Notes under the pieces: generated by a model | What the model was told of the DNA's origin: nothing | Seen by the model: the letters and a program-made list of their open reading frames with translations, nothing else | Database searches by the model: none | Translations under genes and position numbers: made by a program | Shown: one piece after another, positions 29,227-38,637 of the stretch | How positions within the stretch are numbered: position 1 is the first letter of the stretch | How the letters are laid out: each line of letters begins with the position of its first letter | Source: Mollicutes bacterium | Lineage (GTDB): Bacteria; Bacillota_I; Bacilli_A; Izemoplasmatales; Izemoplasmataceae | Length of the DNA stretch: 42,760 nucleotides | Assembly: GCA_003558105.1 (NCBI GenBank) | Contig: PWMS01000108.1 | Location: 1 to 42,760, forward strand | Direction of reading: 5' to 3'

Positions 29227-30385
29227 GATTGAAGATTCACTAACCTTAGCGATTAACGCCAAAGCCAAAGCCTTGCAAAAAGCAGGTGAAAGTGTGATTT
29301 CTTTCGCTTCTGGTGAGCCCGATTTTAAAGCGCCCGCAAAAGTCCAAAACGCGGCGATTGAAGCGATCCAAAATAAGCCCATCACCTACACCGCCACCCC
29401 GGGGTTACCAGAACTTCGCAGCGCGATTAAAAACCACCTAAAAAGCGACTTCGCCTTGGACTATGAAACCCAACAAATCCTTGTTACCAACGGTGCCAAA
29501 CAGGCTCTTTATAACGCTTTACAAGTGCTTTGTGAACCCGGCGATGAAGTCATTGTCTTTAAACCTTACTGGGTATCCTACATCCCCTTGATCAAGTTGG
29601 CCGGGGCCAAACCCCTCATCATCAAAAGCGATGATACCTATCAACCTTCTTTAAGTGCGCTAAGAGAGGCCATCACTAAAAATACCAAAGCCATCATCCT
29701 AAATTCACCCAACAATCCCACCGGCGCGGTTTACGATCACGATGTCTTAGAGACAATCGCTTCTTTAAGCGTCGAACACGGCATCTATCTCATCAGCGAT
29801 GAGATTTACGCGAAACTCACCTTTAACGCGACTCATCAATCGCCGCTCAACTTGGTAAAAGCGGCTTATAAAAACACATTGTTGATCAACGGTTTTTCCA
29901 AAGCTTACGCGATGACAGGGTATCGCATCGGTTATGTTGCGGGGCCTGAGGCGCTCATCACAACGATGAAACGCCTGCAAGCGCATGCGACCTCCAATGT
30001 CAATACCATCGCACAATACGCTGCCTTAGCCGCCATGCATTTGGATGATACCGCCATCGAACCGATGGTTGAAGCCTATAAACACCGCCGTCATGTGGCG
30101 TTAAAACTATTTAAAGATATGCCCCTCATCGATGTCTTTAAACCAAGTGGCGCCTTTTATCTTTGGCTCAATATCAAAAAGATCATCGGTAAACACCATC
30201 AAGATACCACCATTAAATCCGCTTATCAGCTCGCAGAATTATTGTTAGAAAAAGCCCACATCGCCCTTGTTCCCGGCGAAGCCTTCGGCGCAGAATATCA
30301 CCTGCGTCTATCGATTGCGACCAGTGAAGAAAATATTCGCGAAGGCTTAAAGCGCTTAAAATCATTTATCGACATGCTTAAGTGA
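29198..30385 (+). CDS. pyridoxal-phosphate aminotransferase, class I/II (aspartate aminotransferase-like)
   Basis: ATG at 29198 after AAGGAGG, overlapping the preceding gene by 29 nt. SFASGEPDFKAPAKV, NSPNNPTGAVY, SDEIYAKLTF, NGFSKAYAMTGYRIGYVAG. Confidence 0.93.
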   Translation: MKTVSKKHLEIEDSLTLAINAKAKALQKAGESVISFASGEPDFKAPAKVQNAAIEAIQNKPITYTATPGLPELRSAIKNHLKSDFALDYETQQILVTNGAKQALYNALQVLCEPGDEVIVFKPYWVSYIPLIKLAGAKPLIIKSDDTYQPSLSALREAITKNTKAIILNSPNNPTGAVYDHDVLETIASLSVEHGIYLISDEIYAKLTFNATHQSPLNLVKAAYKNTLLINGFSKAYAMTGYRIGYVAGPEALITTMKRLQAHATSNVNTIAQYAALAAMHLDDTAIEPMVEAYKHRRHVALKLFKDMPLIDVFKPSGAFYLWLNIKKIIGKHHQDTTIKSAYQLAELLLEKAHIALVPGEAFGAEYHLRLSIATSEENIREGLKRLKSFIDMLK

Positions 30386-30443
30386 TGATAAAGGCTTTAT
30401 TATTTTTAATAAATATCGTATAATACGGGTAATATAGGAGGTC

Positions 30444-30944
30444 ATGCGTATGAAATTTTACATCAATCCATCGCATTTTGCGAAGCGTAGTAGTTTTACC
30501 ATACGCGATGATGCGAAGAATCGTCTTTTCAAGGTGAAAGGAAGGTTCCTTTTTGGTTTAAGAACCTTAAACATTGAAGATATGAATAACGAATTGCTTT
30601 ATGTGACCAAACGTCGTTACACTTTTTCTCCCTTTAAACGCTATATCATCGTTAGCGATGGTGGCGATAAGGTTGCCCACATCAAACGTACTTACGGCTT
30701 TTTCAAGCCGAAGTTTACCATTTATTACGAAGGCAAAGAACTGTTTATTAAAGGGTCTTTATATCAACATAATTTTTCAATCGCCGATGAGTTTAACAAC
30801 CTCGTATCGATGTCAAAAAAAGTCTTTCCCTCCGGCGATGCATACGAAATCGACGTAACCACCGAGAAAAAGCCTTTGTTACATCTTTTCTTGATGATTA
30901 CCATCGATCAGTGTTTACATGAGCGAAAAAAGCTTAGACCATAA
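30444..30944 (+). CDS. LURP-one-related / Tubby C-terminal-like (YxjI-type) protein
   Basis: Single beta-strand-rich domain: FTIRDDAKNRLFKVKGRFLFGLRTLNIEDMNNELLYVTKRR...FTIYYEGKELFIKGSLYQHNFSI. Confidence 0.7.
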   Translation: MRMKFYINPSHFAKRSSFTIRDDAKNRLFKVKGRFLFGLRTLNIEDMNNELLYVTKRRYTFSPFKRYIIVSDGGDKVAHIKRTYGFFKPKFTIYYEGKELFIKGSLYQHNFSIADEFNNLVSMSKKVFPSGDAYEIDVTTEKKPLLHLFLMITIDQCLHERKKLRP

Positions 30945-31599
30945 CTGCAAAATTTGCGGGGGACCCACGCGTCCCCTTTTTGATAGGACCCTTAAAATCA
31001 CCTACGATGTTTGCACAAACTGTAATTTCACCTATAAACAGCCCGAGTATCACATCTCACACGAAAAAGAAAAATCTTTGTACGACCACCACCAAAACAC
31101 CTTTGAAAATAAAGGGTACGTCGATATGTTCATACGGTTTTTAAAGAGAAGCGTCGACCCTTTTATCGTTCAAGGGCAAGCCTTGGATTTTGGTTCCGGT
31201 CCTGGGCCGGTACTCTATGAAATCTTAAAACAACGCGGCTTTGAAACGGCCCATTATGACCCGTACTATCATCCCGATGAAACGGTATTAAAAACGTCAT
31301 ACGATCTGATTACCACCACAGAAGTTTTTGAACATCTTAGCGAGGTTTTAAGCACATTAGAAATCCTGCTAGACTGCCTTAAACCAGGCGGATATCTAGC
31401 CTTGATGACCTCTTTAAGACCTGAGGATGACGACGCATTTTTAAATTGGTGGTATCGTAGAGACCCCACCCATATCGCTTTTCACACCCAAGCTTCCATG
31501 GCCCATATCGAAAAAACCTATCCCATCACCATCGTCTATACAAACGATAAAAACATCATAACGTTTCAAAAAAGGAAGGATAACCATGAAAATTCATAG
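30919..31599 (+). CDS. class I SAM-dependent methyltransferase with N-terminal CxxC...CxxC zinc-ribbon-like segment
   Basis: CKICGGPTRP...CTNCNFTY, ALDFGSGPGPVLYEILKQRGFETAHYDP, TTEVFEHLSEV, LKPGGYLALMTSL. Overlaps upstream gene by 26 nt. Confidence 0.87.
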   Translation: MSEKSLDHNCKICGGPTRPLFDRTLKITYDVCTNCNFTYKQPEYHISHEKEKSLYDHHQNTFENKGYVDMFIRFLKRSVDPFIVQGQALDFGSGPGPVLYEILKQRGFETAHYDPYYHPDETVLKTSYDLITTTEVFEHLSEVLSTLEILLDCLKPGGYLALMTSLRPEDDDAFLNWWYRRDPTHIAFHTQASMAHIEKTYPITIVYTNDKNIITFQKRKDNHENS

Positions 31600-32494
31600 C
31601 ACATTTGAAGAACACCAAACCTATCTAAAAGATAATCTTCCAACCGATTTTGAGGTTATTGACGATAAACAAAAAGCCCAATGGCTCATCACCGGTACCT
31701 TTAAACCAGAAGATTACCATCCCGATTTAAAAGGTGTGATCGTCCCTTTCAGCGGCACCGATCGCATCGATCAAAAGACCATTGAAAAACACGATCTGAA
31801 ACTATTTAACACCACCGTTCACGCGATATATGTTGCTGAGATGGCCGTCAAACTCACCTTAGGTGTTTTAGGTCAAATCAACACCAAAGATCAAAAACTC
31901 GCCCAAGGCGATTGGTCCGGTATTAGAAGCAAACAACCCAGAGAACCATGGATTACCTTAATCGATAAAAACGTCGGTATTTTTGGTTTTGGCCAAATCG
32001 GTCGCAACATCAAACATTTACTGTCAAGCTTCACCAAGCATTTTTATACCATCGACCGCGGGAAAGACTACGAAGATTGCTTGTTGGTCGATGATCTTGA
32101 AACCTTGGTCGAAAAAAGCGATGTTGTGATCATCTCTGCGCCGTTGAGTCCAACGACCAAACACAGTTTTAATGAAGCCATTTTAAACAAGATGCACAAT
32201 AAATATCTCATTAACGTCGGTCGTGGTGATATCATCGAAGAAGCGGCTCTTTATCAAGCCTTAAAAACCAAAACCCTAAAAGGCTTTGCCGCCGATGTTT
32301 GGTTTCACTACCCCAAAGCCACCAACCAAGTGAGGCTACCTTCACAATACCCGATCCATCGTTTTGACAATGTGCTTATGTCCCCGCATTGTGGCGGCTT
32401 TAGTGAAAAAGCACCCGACGTGATGAAAAAAAATGTTTTAGATCGACTTCTAGCGCTAAAAAAAGGCGACTATACCGGACAACTTAAACGATGA
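31586..32494 (+). CDS. D-isomer-specific 2-hydroxyacid dehydrogenase family protein
   Basis: VGIFGFGQIGRNIKHLLSSF, VVIISAPLSPTTKHSFNEAILNKM, LINVGRGDIIEEAALYQALKTKTLKGFAADVW. Confidence 0.9.
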   Translation: MKIHSTFEEHQTYLKDNLPTDFEVIDDKQKAQWLITGTFKPEDYHPDLKGVIVPFSGTDRIDQKTIEKHDLKLFNTTVHAIYVAEMAVKLTLGVLGQINTKDQKLAQGDWSGIRSKQPREPWITLIDKNVGIFGFGQIGRNIKHLLSSFTKHFYTIDRGKDYEDCLLVDDLETLVEKSDVVIISAPLSPTTKHSFNEAILNKMHNKYLINVGRGDIIEEAALYQALKTKTLKGFAADVWFHYPKATNQVRLPSQYPIHRFDNVLMSPHCGGFSEKAPDVMKKNVLDRLLALKKGDYTGQLKR

Positions 32495-33597
32495 AAAAAC
32501 ATCATATCCGTTATGATGAACGCCATACCATGTTCTCTAGAGCGCGCTTAAAACCAGGGACCAAACCCTATCAAGATTTTTATCAAACCCACCCACACTT
32601 AAAAAAAGGTGATGATGCGCTTCGCGGGATGGATTTTATGCAAAACATCCGCAAAAGCCAAACCTTTAAAGACACGTTTTTACCTTTAATCGATAACGAC
32701 GATAACCTCATCAAAGCGTATCATAAAATCACCGAAGAGAAGCCTGTCTCCAAGCAACAAAAACCCATCGATAAAACCCAAATCAAAGCGCTTCTAAAAT
32801 CATTTGGCGCTGTGGATAGCGGAATTGTACGCCTGCAAGAACATCATTATTATAGCCATCATGGTGGGGTCAATGACGTTTTGAATCTTGATAATTATGG
32901 CCACGCGATTAAAGCGCGCTATCGCAGCGCGATTGTCTATTTGGTCAGTATGGACGAAAAAGCCATGCGAAGAGCACCCCATTTTGAAGAAATGTTAGAA
33001 ACAAAAAACGGCTACCATGCCGTGGCCAATATCGGAACTAGACTAACGCTTTATCTAAAAGCCTTAGGTTATCCTACGCTTTTACAAAGCGAAGCGTTTC
33101 ATCTTACCCCACTCGTCCCTTTAGCCTATGACAGCGGGATGGGTGAGATTGGCATGAGCAATCATATCATCCATCCTCAATACGGCGATCGCATCCGATT
33201 GGGTGCGGTTTTAACCGATCTTGATCTCACCCCTGATCAACCGATCGATTTCGGCTTAGAAGCGTTTTGTGCTCAATGCGGACTATGTTTAATCAATTGT
33301 CCCAACCAAGCCATCAAGCATAAAAAGCGCTGGGTCAACAACCGCCAATTTTATCAGTTCGATGAACAAAGCTGTTTTAAAATGTTTAAAACCTCAGGCA
33401 CCGATTGCGGTATTTGTATTCAAAGCTGTCCCTTTTCCTATCACATAGATGCGGCCTTGATCGCAAAGATGAAAGATGACGAAAAAAGCATCGATCACGT
33501 GATCAAAAACCATCTACACCATCACGGGCGTAGACCACGCATCAAAGAGCCACTCGATATCGTCAAAGGAGAAAAAGACCATGAAAACAAGCATTGA
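32491..33597 (+). CDS. reductive-dehalogenase/QueG-like double [4Fe-4S] protein, cytosolic (no Tat signal)
   Basis: LGYPTLLQSEAFHLTPLVPLAYDSGMGEIGMSNHIIHPQYGDRIRLGAVLTDLDLTPDQPIDFGLEAFCAQCGLCLINCPNQAI...CFKMFKTSGTDCGICIQSCPFS. Confidence 0.82.
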   Translation: MKKHHIRYDERHTMFSRARLKPGTKPYQDFYQTHPHLKKGDDALRGMDFMQNIRKSQTFKDTFLPLIDNDDNLIKAYHKITEEKPVSKQQKPIDKTQIKALLKSFGAVDSGIVRLQEHHYYSHHGGVNDVLNLDNYGHAIKARYRSAIVYLVSMDEKAMRRAPHFEEMLETKNGYHAVANIGTRLTLYLKALGYPTLLQSEAFHLTPLVPLAYDSGMGEIGMSNHIIHPQYGDRIRLGAVLTDLDLTPDQPIDFGLEAFCAQCGLCLINCPNQAIKHKKRWVNNRQFYQFDEQSCFKMFKTSGTDCGICIQSCPFSYHIDAALIAKMKDDEKSIDHVIKNHLHHHGRRPRIKEPLDIVKGEKDHENKH

Positions 33598-33814
33598 TAT
33601 TCACGGGTTTACCGAAGCGATGGCCATCAAAGAAATTGAACAAACCATCGCCAAGCTACCAAAAGAAACCAAAGAACTCATCGTGATTCACGGACACAGA
33701 AGTGGCGATGCCCTTAAACAAATGGTCGCTTCGCCTTATAAAATCCGTTCCAAAAGAATAAAACGTCGTCGCTACAGTAAAAATCCTGGCGAGACGATAC
33801 TGGAGTTGTATTAA
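33581..33814 (+). CDS. stand-alone Smr domain protein (77 aa)
   Basis: IDIHGFTEAMAIKEIEQTI...LIVIHGHRSGDALKQMV resembles the DLHG...HGxGxG Smr pattern. Confidence 0.75.
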   Translation: MKTSIDIHGFTEAMAIKEIEQTIAKLPKETKELIVIHGHRSGDALKQMVASPYKIRSKRIKRRRYSKNPGETILELY

Positions 33815-34096
33815 ATGATAAAAACAAGAATCTTTGTGATTTTGATGGCAGGGTTTATCCTCAGTGGCATCTCAGCGACTATCGCTTACTTTTTTGATCC
33901 GGTGAAAACCCTGTTTTTCATCATCGCGATGCTCTTTTTGATGACTTCCTTAATCATGGCACAACTGACCTATGCTTTTTACAGTATGAAAAAAGATGCT
34001 TACGAAAAAGCCATGGATATGAAGCTTTGTCCGCACTGTCAAAAACCGGTTAAACGCAACGACAAAGTTTGTCCGCATTGCCACAAAAATCTTTAG
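33815..34096 (+). CDS. two-TM protein with C-terminal zinc ribbon
   Basis: Two hydrophobic segments, then LCPHCQKPVKRNDKVCPHCHKNL (CxxC...CxxC). Starts directly after the previous stop. Confidence 0.8.
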   Translation: MIKTRIFVILMAGFILSGISATIAYFFDPVKTLFFIIAMLFLMTSLIMAQLTYAFYSMKKDAYEKAMDMKLCPHCQKPVKRNDKVCPHCHKNL

Positions 34097-34119
34097 GTCG
34101 CTAAAAGCGACCTTTTTTT
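34095..34119 (+). terminator. Rho-independent terminator of the 30444-34096 operon
   Basis: AGGTCGCT / AAA / AGCGACCT plus T-run. Confidence 0.85.
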
Positions 34120-34206
34120 AAGAAAAAGCTTTAAACCATAGGCTTTTTTGTTATAATGGAATGTGTGAGAAAGCGCTTTTATTTTGCAAAAATTTGGAGT
34201 GATAAT

Positions 34207-35025
34207 GTGTACAAAATCAAAGACAAAAAAGCCCTGAACAACGACGTGGATTGGATGCGTGTTCATGCCCCCTTAGTCGCACGTAATGCCAAACCTGGAC
34301 ATTTCATCATTTTACGCGTGGATGAGGATGGCGAAAGAATTCCTTTGACCATCGCGGATATCGATGGTGAAGATGTTGATATCATCTATCAAAAACTGGG
34401 GTATTCTACCCAACGTTTAGGCGATATGAATATCGGCGAGACGATCGCCGATTTTGTTGGTCCTTTGGGCCAAGCCGCCCACATCCGCGATAAAAAACAT
34501 GTCGTCGGTGTTGCTGGTGGTGTTGGGGCCGCCCCAATCTTACCACAATTAAGAGCCTACAAAGAACAAGGCACAAAAGTCACCTTGATTCTAGGGGCTA
34601 GAAACGAAGATTATCTCGTCTTAGAAGATACGTTTGAAAAACTTTGCGACCGTGTTATCATCACCACCGATAACGGGTCTAAAGGTCAAAAAGGCATGGT
34701 TACCGACGCCTTAGAACCTTTACTCAAAGACGATGAAAGCATCGATCACGTCATCGCTATTGGTCCTGTTATCATGATGAAATTCGTCGCTAAAATGGCT
34801 CAGGCCTACCAAAAAAGCATCGATGTATCGTTGAACCCGATTATGATCGATGGCACCGGTATGTGTGGTAACTGCCGTGTGGATATCGGTGGTAAAACCT
34901 ATTTTGCTTGCATCGATGGTCCTGATTTTGAAGGCCAAGAAGTGGATTATGATGGCTTGATGAAACGTCAAAACTATTATAAAGATGAAGAACATGTCTG
35001 TTATTTGAGGTTGAAAAATGACTAA
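34207..35025 (+). CDS. nfnA: NADH-dependent ferredoxin:NADP+ oxidoreductase alpha subunit (NfnA-like; FAD/NAD-binding)
   Basis: GTG at 34207 with RBS TTGGAGTG. RNAKPGHFIILR, GVAGGVGAAPILPQLRAY, MIDGTGMCGNCRVDIGGKTYFACIDGPDFEG. Confidence 0.82.
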   Translation: MYKIKDKKALNNDVDWMRVHAPLVARNAKPGHFIILRVDEDGERIPLTIADIDGEDVDIIYQKLGYSTQRLGDMNIGETIADFVGPLGQAAHIRDKKHVVGVAGGVGAAPILPQLRAYKEQGTKVTLILGARNEDYLVLEDTFEKLCDRVIITTDNGSKGQKGMVTDALEPLLKDDESIDHVIAIGPVIMMKFVAKMAQAYQKSIDVSLNPIMIDGTGMCGNCRVDIGGKTYFACIDGPDFEGQEVDYDGLMKRQNYYKDEEHVCYLRLKND

Positions 35026-36403
35026 CAAAACGAGTAGAACAAAAATGCCCGAACAAGCGGTAAATGAACGCATTGATAACTTTTTAGAAGTTGCTTTAGG
35101 CTATTCCATCGCAGAAGCCAAACAAGAAGCTTTGCGTTGTATCGATTGTAAAAACCCCCGTTGCGTACAAGCGTGCCCGGTTGGGGTTAAAATTCCAGAA
35201 TTTATCCAATACATTTTAGACGACGCTTTTGATGATGCCTTTGATATTCTATATGAAGACAATATCCTACCATCGATTTGCGGCCGTGTTTGTCCCCAAG
35301 AAAGTCAGTGTGAAGGGGCTTGTATTTTAGGCATCAAACAAGAACCCGTTGCGATTGGCGCCCTTGAGAGGTTCGTCGGTGATCATGGCATGAAAAACGA
35401 ACTGGCCGACACCAAAATCACCGATGAAAAAAAAGAAAAGATCGCCGTTGTCGGCAGCGGGCCTGCCGGACTTGCCAACGCGGCTTCCTTACGTAAAAGA
35501 GGCTATGACGTAACCGTTTTTGAAGCATTGCACGACTACGGCGGTGTCTTGACTTACGGTATTCCCTCCTTTAGACTCCCAAAAGATATCGTGAGAAAAG
35601 AGATACAAAACCTTGATGATATGGGCGTTAAATTCGTTAAAAATGCCATTATCGGTAAATCCATCACGATCGAACAACTCAAAGAAGATGGGTATGATGC
35701 TATCTTTGTCGGTAGTGGGGCTGGCTTGCCTAGTTCCTTGGGGATACCTGGTGAGAACTTAAACGCTGTTTATTATGCCAATGAATTTTTAACCCGTGTC
35801 AACTTGATGCGATCCAATGACTTTCCTAAGAGTGCCACCCCGATTAAACTCGGTGATAAAGTCGCGGTTGTTGGGGGCGGAAACGTCGCGATGGATGCGG
35901 CTAGAACGGCTAAGCGCATTGGCGCAAAAGAAGTCATGATTATCTACCGCCGCGACCAAGACAGTCTACCCGCACGCCTAGAAGAAATTCATCATGCCAT
36001 CGATGAAGGCATTGAGATGAATCTCCTTTATAACCCGGTTGAAGTCTTTGGGGAAAATCATGAAGTTAAACAAGTTAAATGCGAACGTATGAAACTCGGT
36101 GAGAAGGATAGTTCCGGACGCAGAAGACCCTTGCCAACGGGTGAATATGAAATCTTTGATATCGATGCTTTGATCGTTTCCATCGGTCAAAAACCCAACC
36201 CCATCATCAAACAAAACACGCTGGGCTTAAACACCCATGATTGGGGCGGTATCATCGTGGATGAAAGTTACCAAACCTCAGTTGAAGGGGTTTTCGCTGG
36301 CGGTGACGCCGTCACTGGGGCTGCGACCGTTATCTTAGCGATGGGCGCGGGTAAAGACGCCGCTCAAGAAATGCATGCGTATTTAGAGAAAAAAGCAAAA
36401 TAA
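35018..36403 (+). CDS. nfnB: NfnB / NADPH-dependent glutamate synthase small-subunit-like flavoprotein
   Basis: ALRCIDCKNPRCVQACPVGVKIPEFI, CGRVCPQESQCEGACILG, VVGSGPAGLANAASLRKRGYDVTVFEA, VAVVGGGNVAMDAARTAKRIGA, VFAGGDAVTGAATVILAMGAGKDAA. Overlaps nfnA by 8 nt. Confidence 0.9.
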   Translation: MTNKTSRTKMPEQAVNERIDNFLEVALGYSIAEAKQEALRCIDCKNPRCVQACPVGVKIPEFIQYILDDAFDDAFDILYEDNILPSICGRVCPQESQCEGACILGIKQEPVAIGALERFVGDHGMKNELADTKITDEKKEKIAVVGSGPAGLANAASLRKRGYDVTVFEALHDYGGVLTYGIPSFRLPKDIVRKEIQNLDDMGVKFVKNAIIGKSITIEQLKEDGYDAIFVGSGAGLPSSLGIPGENLNAVYYANEFLTRVNLMRSNDFPKSATPIKLGDKVAVVGGGNVAMDAARTAKRIGAKEVMIIYRRDQDSLPARLEEIHHAIDEGIEMNLLYNPVEVFGENHEVKQVKCERMKLGEKDSSGRRRPLPTGEYEIFDIDALIVSIGQKPNPIIKQNTLGLNTHDWGGIIVDESYQTSVEGVFAGGDAVTGAATVILAMGAGKDAAQEMHAYLEKKAK

Positions 36404-36409
36404 TAAAAA

Positions 36410-36445
36410 AAAGGTCTTTTCATGAAAATGGGAAGACCTTTCCTA
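36410..36445 (+). terminator. putative terminator after nfnB
   Basis: AAAGGTCTT ... AAGACCTTT inverted repeat with an inner TTTTCATGAAAA palindrome. Confidence 0.6.
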
Positions 36446-36517
36446 TTGACAATATAGCGATTTACTGATAATCTTAAAACTATAATGTTTTGAACATCAA
36501 AATAATGGAGGAAAACA

Positions 36518-37375
36518 ATGAAAAAAATTGGTATTGTAGTTTGTGGTAACTCAGGCATCGATTATTTGAAACACGATTATGACATTCGGTTGATTAGATC
36601 TGCGCTGCATGTCGCAGAAGAGACTTATACGGACTTCATCGACATTAAAGCCGATGAATTTTACAAAATGATCAAAGAAAACCCCGAGTACCATCCCACC
36701 ACATCGCAAACCCCCACTGGCGTTATTTTAGAAACCTATGAACAGATGAAAAAAGATGGCTATGAAGAAATTTTAGCGATTACCCTTTCGTCTAAATTAA
36801 GTGGCACATATGAAGGTGCCTTGATGGCGGCCAATATGGTTGAAGGCATCAACGTGACCGTCTTTGATTCAAAAACCGTCGCGTATTCAGAAGCTTATAT
36901 GGCTTTAGAAGCAGCCCGTATGGTCAAAGAAGGCGCCGATATTCCTAAAATTATCGACCGTCTAAATGAGATTCGTGAGAACCAAGGCTTACTCATCAGC
37001 GTTGATACCTTAAAATATTTGGTGAAAAATGGCCGACTTTCCGGTGCGCAAGGTTTCTTAGGCTCATTGATGAAAATCAAACCAATGCTCAGTTTAAGTC
37101 GGGAAGGTAAAGTCGAACCAATCGAAAAGATTAGAACCCGCCAAAAAGCGTTAAAACGCATCGTTGAAAAGTTTACAGAAGAGATTTATGAAAAGCCCAT
37201 GGATGTCTTTATCATCCACGCCAACGCGGAAGACGTTTTAGACAATGTGAAAAAAGAACTACAAAAAGCTCTACCGGATGTGGGTAATATCAACACCTAT
37301 CTTTTGACCCCTGTGGTTGGAGCGCATGCTGGTCATGGCGCGCTTGCGATTGGTTGGATTAAGAAAAAACAGTGA
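36518..37375 (+). CDS. DegV family protein, paralog 2
   Basis: TTSQTPTGVILETYE, ITLSSKLSGTYEGA, LVKNGRLSGAQGFLGSLMKIKPML, TPVVGAHAGHGALAIGW. Confidence 0.92.
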   Translation: MKKIGIVVCGNSGIDYLKHDYDIRLIRSALHVAEETYTDFIDIKADEFYKMIKENPEYHPTTSQTPTGVILETYEQMKKDGYEEILAITLSSKLSGTYEGALMAANMVEGINVTVFDSKTVAYSEAYMALEAARMVKEGADIPKIIDRLNEIRENQGLLISVDTLKYLVKNGRLSGAQGFLGSLMKIKPMLSLSREGKVEPIEKIRTRQKALKRIVEKFTEEIYEKPMDVFIIHANAEDVLDNVKKELQKALPDVGNINTYLLTPVVGAHAGHGALAIGWIKKKQ

Positions 37376-37429
37376 AAAACCTTCTAGGTTTTGTTATAAT
37401 GAAGATGCCATGTAAAAGAGGTGAAACCA

Positions 37430-37873
37430 GTGAATGCAACATCCACGAAAAAAATCATCAACGAATTATTGGTTGAGGTTTTTCATCAGATTTTAAGCAT
37501 CCAACAAGAACACCTTCGCGACCAAGGCGTGACCTTATCGATGACCGAAGTCCACGTACTAGAAGCGATTTCAAAACAAGCAGAACCGACCATGAGCAAA
37601 GTGGCTCTCAAATTACGCGTAACCGTAGGAACCTTAACCACCTCGGTCTCTCGCTTAGTCGAAAAGGGTTATGTCAAACGCCAAAGCAAACCCGGCGATA
37701 AACGTAAAGTCTATTTAAACCTCACAAAAGACGCGCATGACGTCTTAAAAATTCACGACGCTTTCCATGATGAAATGATTGATGCGGCCATAGAAGATTT
37801 GAAATTAGAAGAATCCCCAGAACTCGTTGAAACCTTTCGAAATTTAACGGAGTATTTCAAAAACAAGTATTGA
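37430..37873 (+). CDS. MarR family transcriptional regulator
   Basis: GTG at 37430 after AAAAGAGGTG. VHVLEAISKQAEPTMSKVALKLRVTVGTLTTSVSRLVEKGYVKRQSKPGDKRKVYLNLT. Confidence 0.9.
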   Translation: MNATSTKKIINELLVEVFHQILSIQQEHLRDQGVTLSMTEVHVLEAISKQAEPTMSKVALKLRVTVGTLTTSVSRLVEKGYVKRQSKPGDKRKVYLNLTKDAHDVLKIHDAFHDEMIDAAIEDLKLEESPELVETFRNLTEYFKNKY

Positions 37874-37883
37874 GGTGAGGCCG

Positions 37884-38225
37884 TTGACAATATCCTCAGA
37901 TGTTTTACGGGGCCATCTTGAAACGATCATTTTGAAATTGATTATTGAAAAAGATCGTTATGGCTACCAAATTGCATCGGAAATCAAACAAAGAACAAGC
38001 GGGTCGTTTTCCATGAAGGAAGCGACCCTTTACGCCATGGTCCAACGTTTAGAGAGAAATGAACTCATCACCTCTTATGTAGGGGCCAAATCCCATGGAC
38101 GCAAACGGCGCTACTATAAAATCACCACCTTAGGCATCGCTTACTACAAGGAAAAGCGTAAGGAATGGGAAGAGTTAAAACGTATTATGTCGCTGTTTTT
38201 GGAGGGTCAAAATGAAAAGAATTGA
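37884..38225 (+). CDS. PadR family transcriptional regulator
   Basis: Likely TTG start at 37884 (alternative GTG 37875). LETIILKLIIEKDRYGYQIASEI, SMKEATLYAMVQRLERNELITSYVG, GRKRRYYKITTLG. Confidence 0.9.
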   Translation: MTISSDVLRGHLETIILKLIIEKDRYGYQIASEIKQRTSGSFSMKEATLYAMVQRLERNELITSYVGAKSHGRKRRYYKITTLGIAYYKEKRKEWEELKRIMSLFLEGQNEKN

Positions 38226-38634
38226 CAAATTCCTAAACCGATTGTTTCGCAATCAACATTCAAGCCAAGAATACTTTTCCCAAATTCAAGAAATGCTGTA
38301 TGAAAAAGTTGATGACCTCGTTGAAAAAGGGTATTCTGAGGAAGATGCGGTCAATAAAACGATCGATGAATTTGGCGATGTTGATGATTTTTATTTTTCA
38401 AACATCGAACGTCCCTATGAATACAAACAATTGCGAAAAACCTTACTTTATTACCGTAATATGCTGAGGTTTTCTATCATTGCGACCATCATTTTAACCA
38501 TCATTTACTTTATTGTTAACCACATGTGGGTCTTCAAACCATCCTTTCCTTGGTTAGCGATTGTCTTAACGCTCGCGACATTAATATGGCCGATAGGCTT
38601 GTATTTTAAATTTAAAAGTGTTAAAGGAGACTGA
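38212..38634 (+). CDS. PadR-associated membrane protein with N-terminal HAAS/permease-prefix-like domain
   Basis: IQEMLYEKVDDLVEKGYSEEDAVNKTIDEFGDVDDF followed by two TM segments. Overlaps the padR-like gene by 14 nt. Confidence 0.8.
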   Translation: MKRIDKFLNRLFRNQHSSQEYFSQIQEMLYEKVDDLVEKGYSEEDAVNKTIDEFGDVDDFYFSNIERPYEYKQLRKTLLYYRNMLRFSIIATIILTIIYFIVNHMWVFKPSFPWLAIVLTLATLIWPIGLYFKFKSVKGD

Positions 38635-38637
38635 TTT

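Noticed and set aside
36446-36486. TTGACA...TATAAT as the promoter of DegV paralog 2
   Set aside because: The hexamers are separated by 29 nt, too long for a sigma-A promoter; the upstream TTGACA probably does not pair with this TATAAT.
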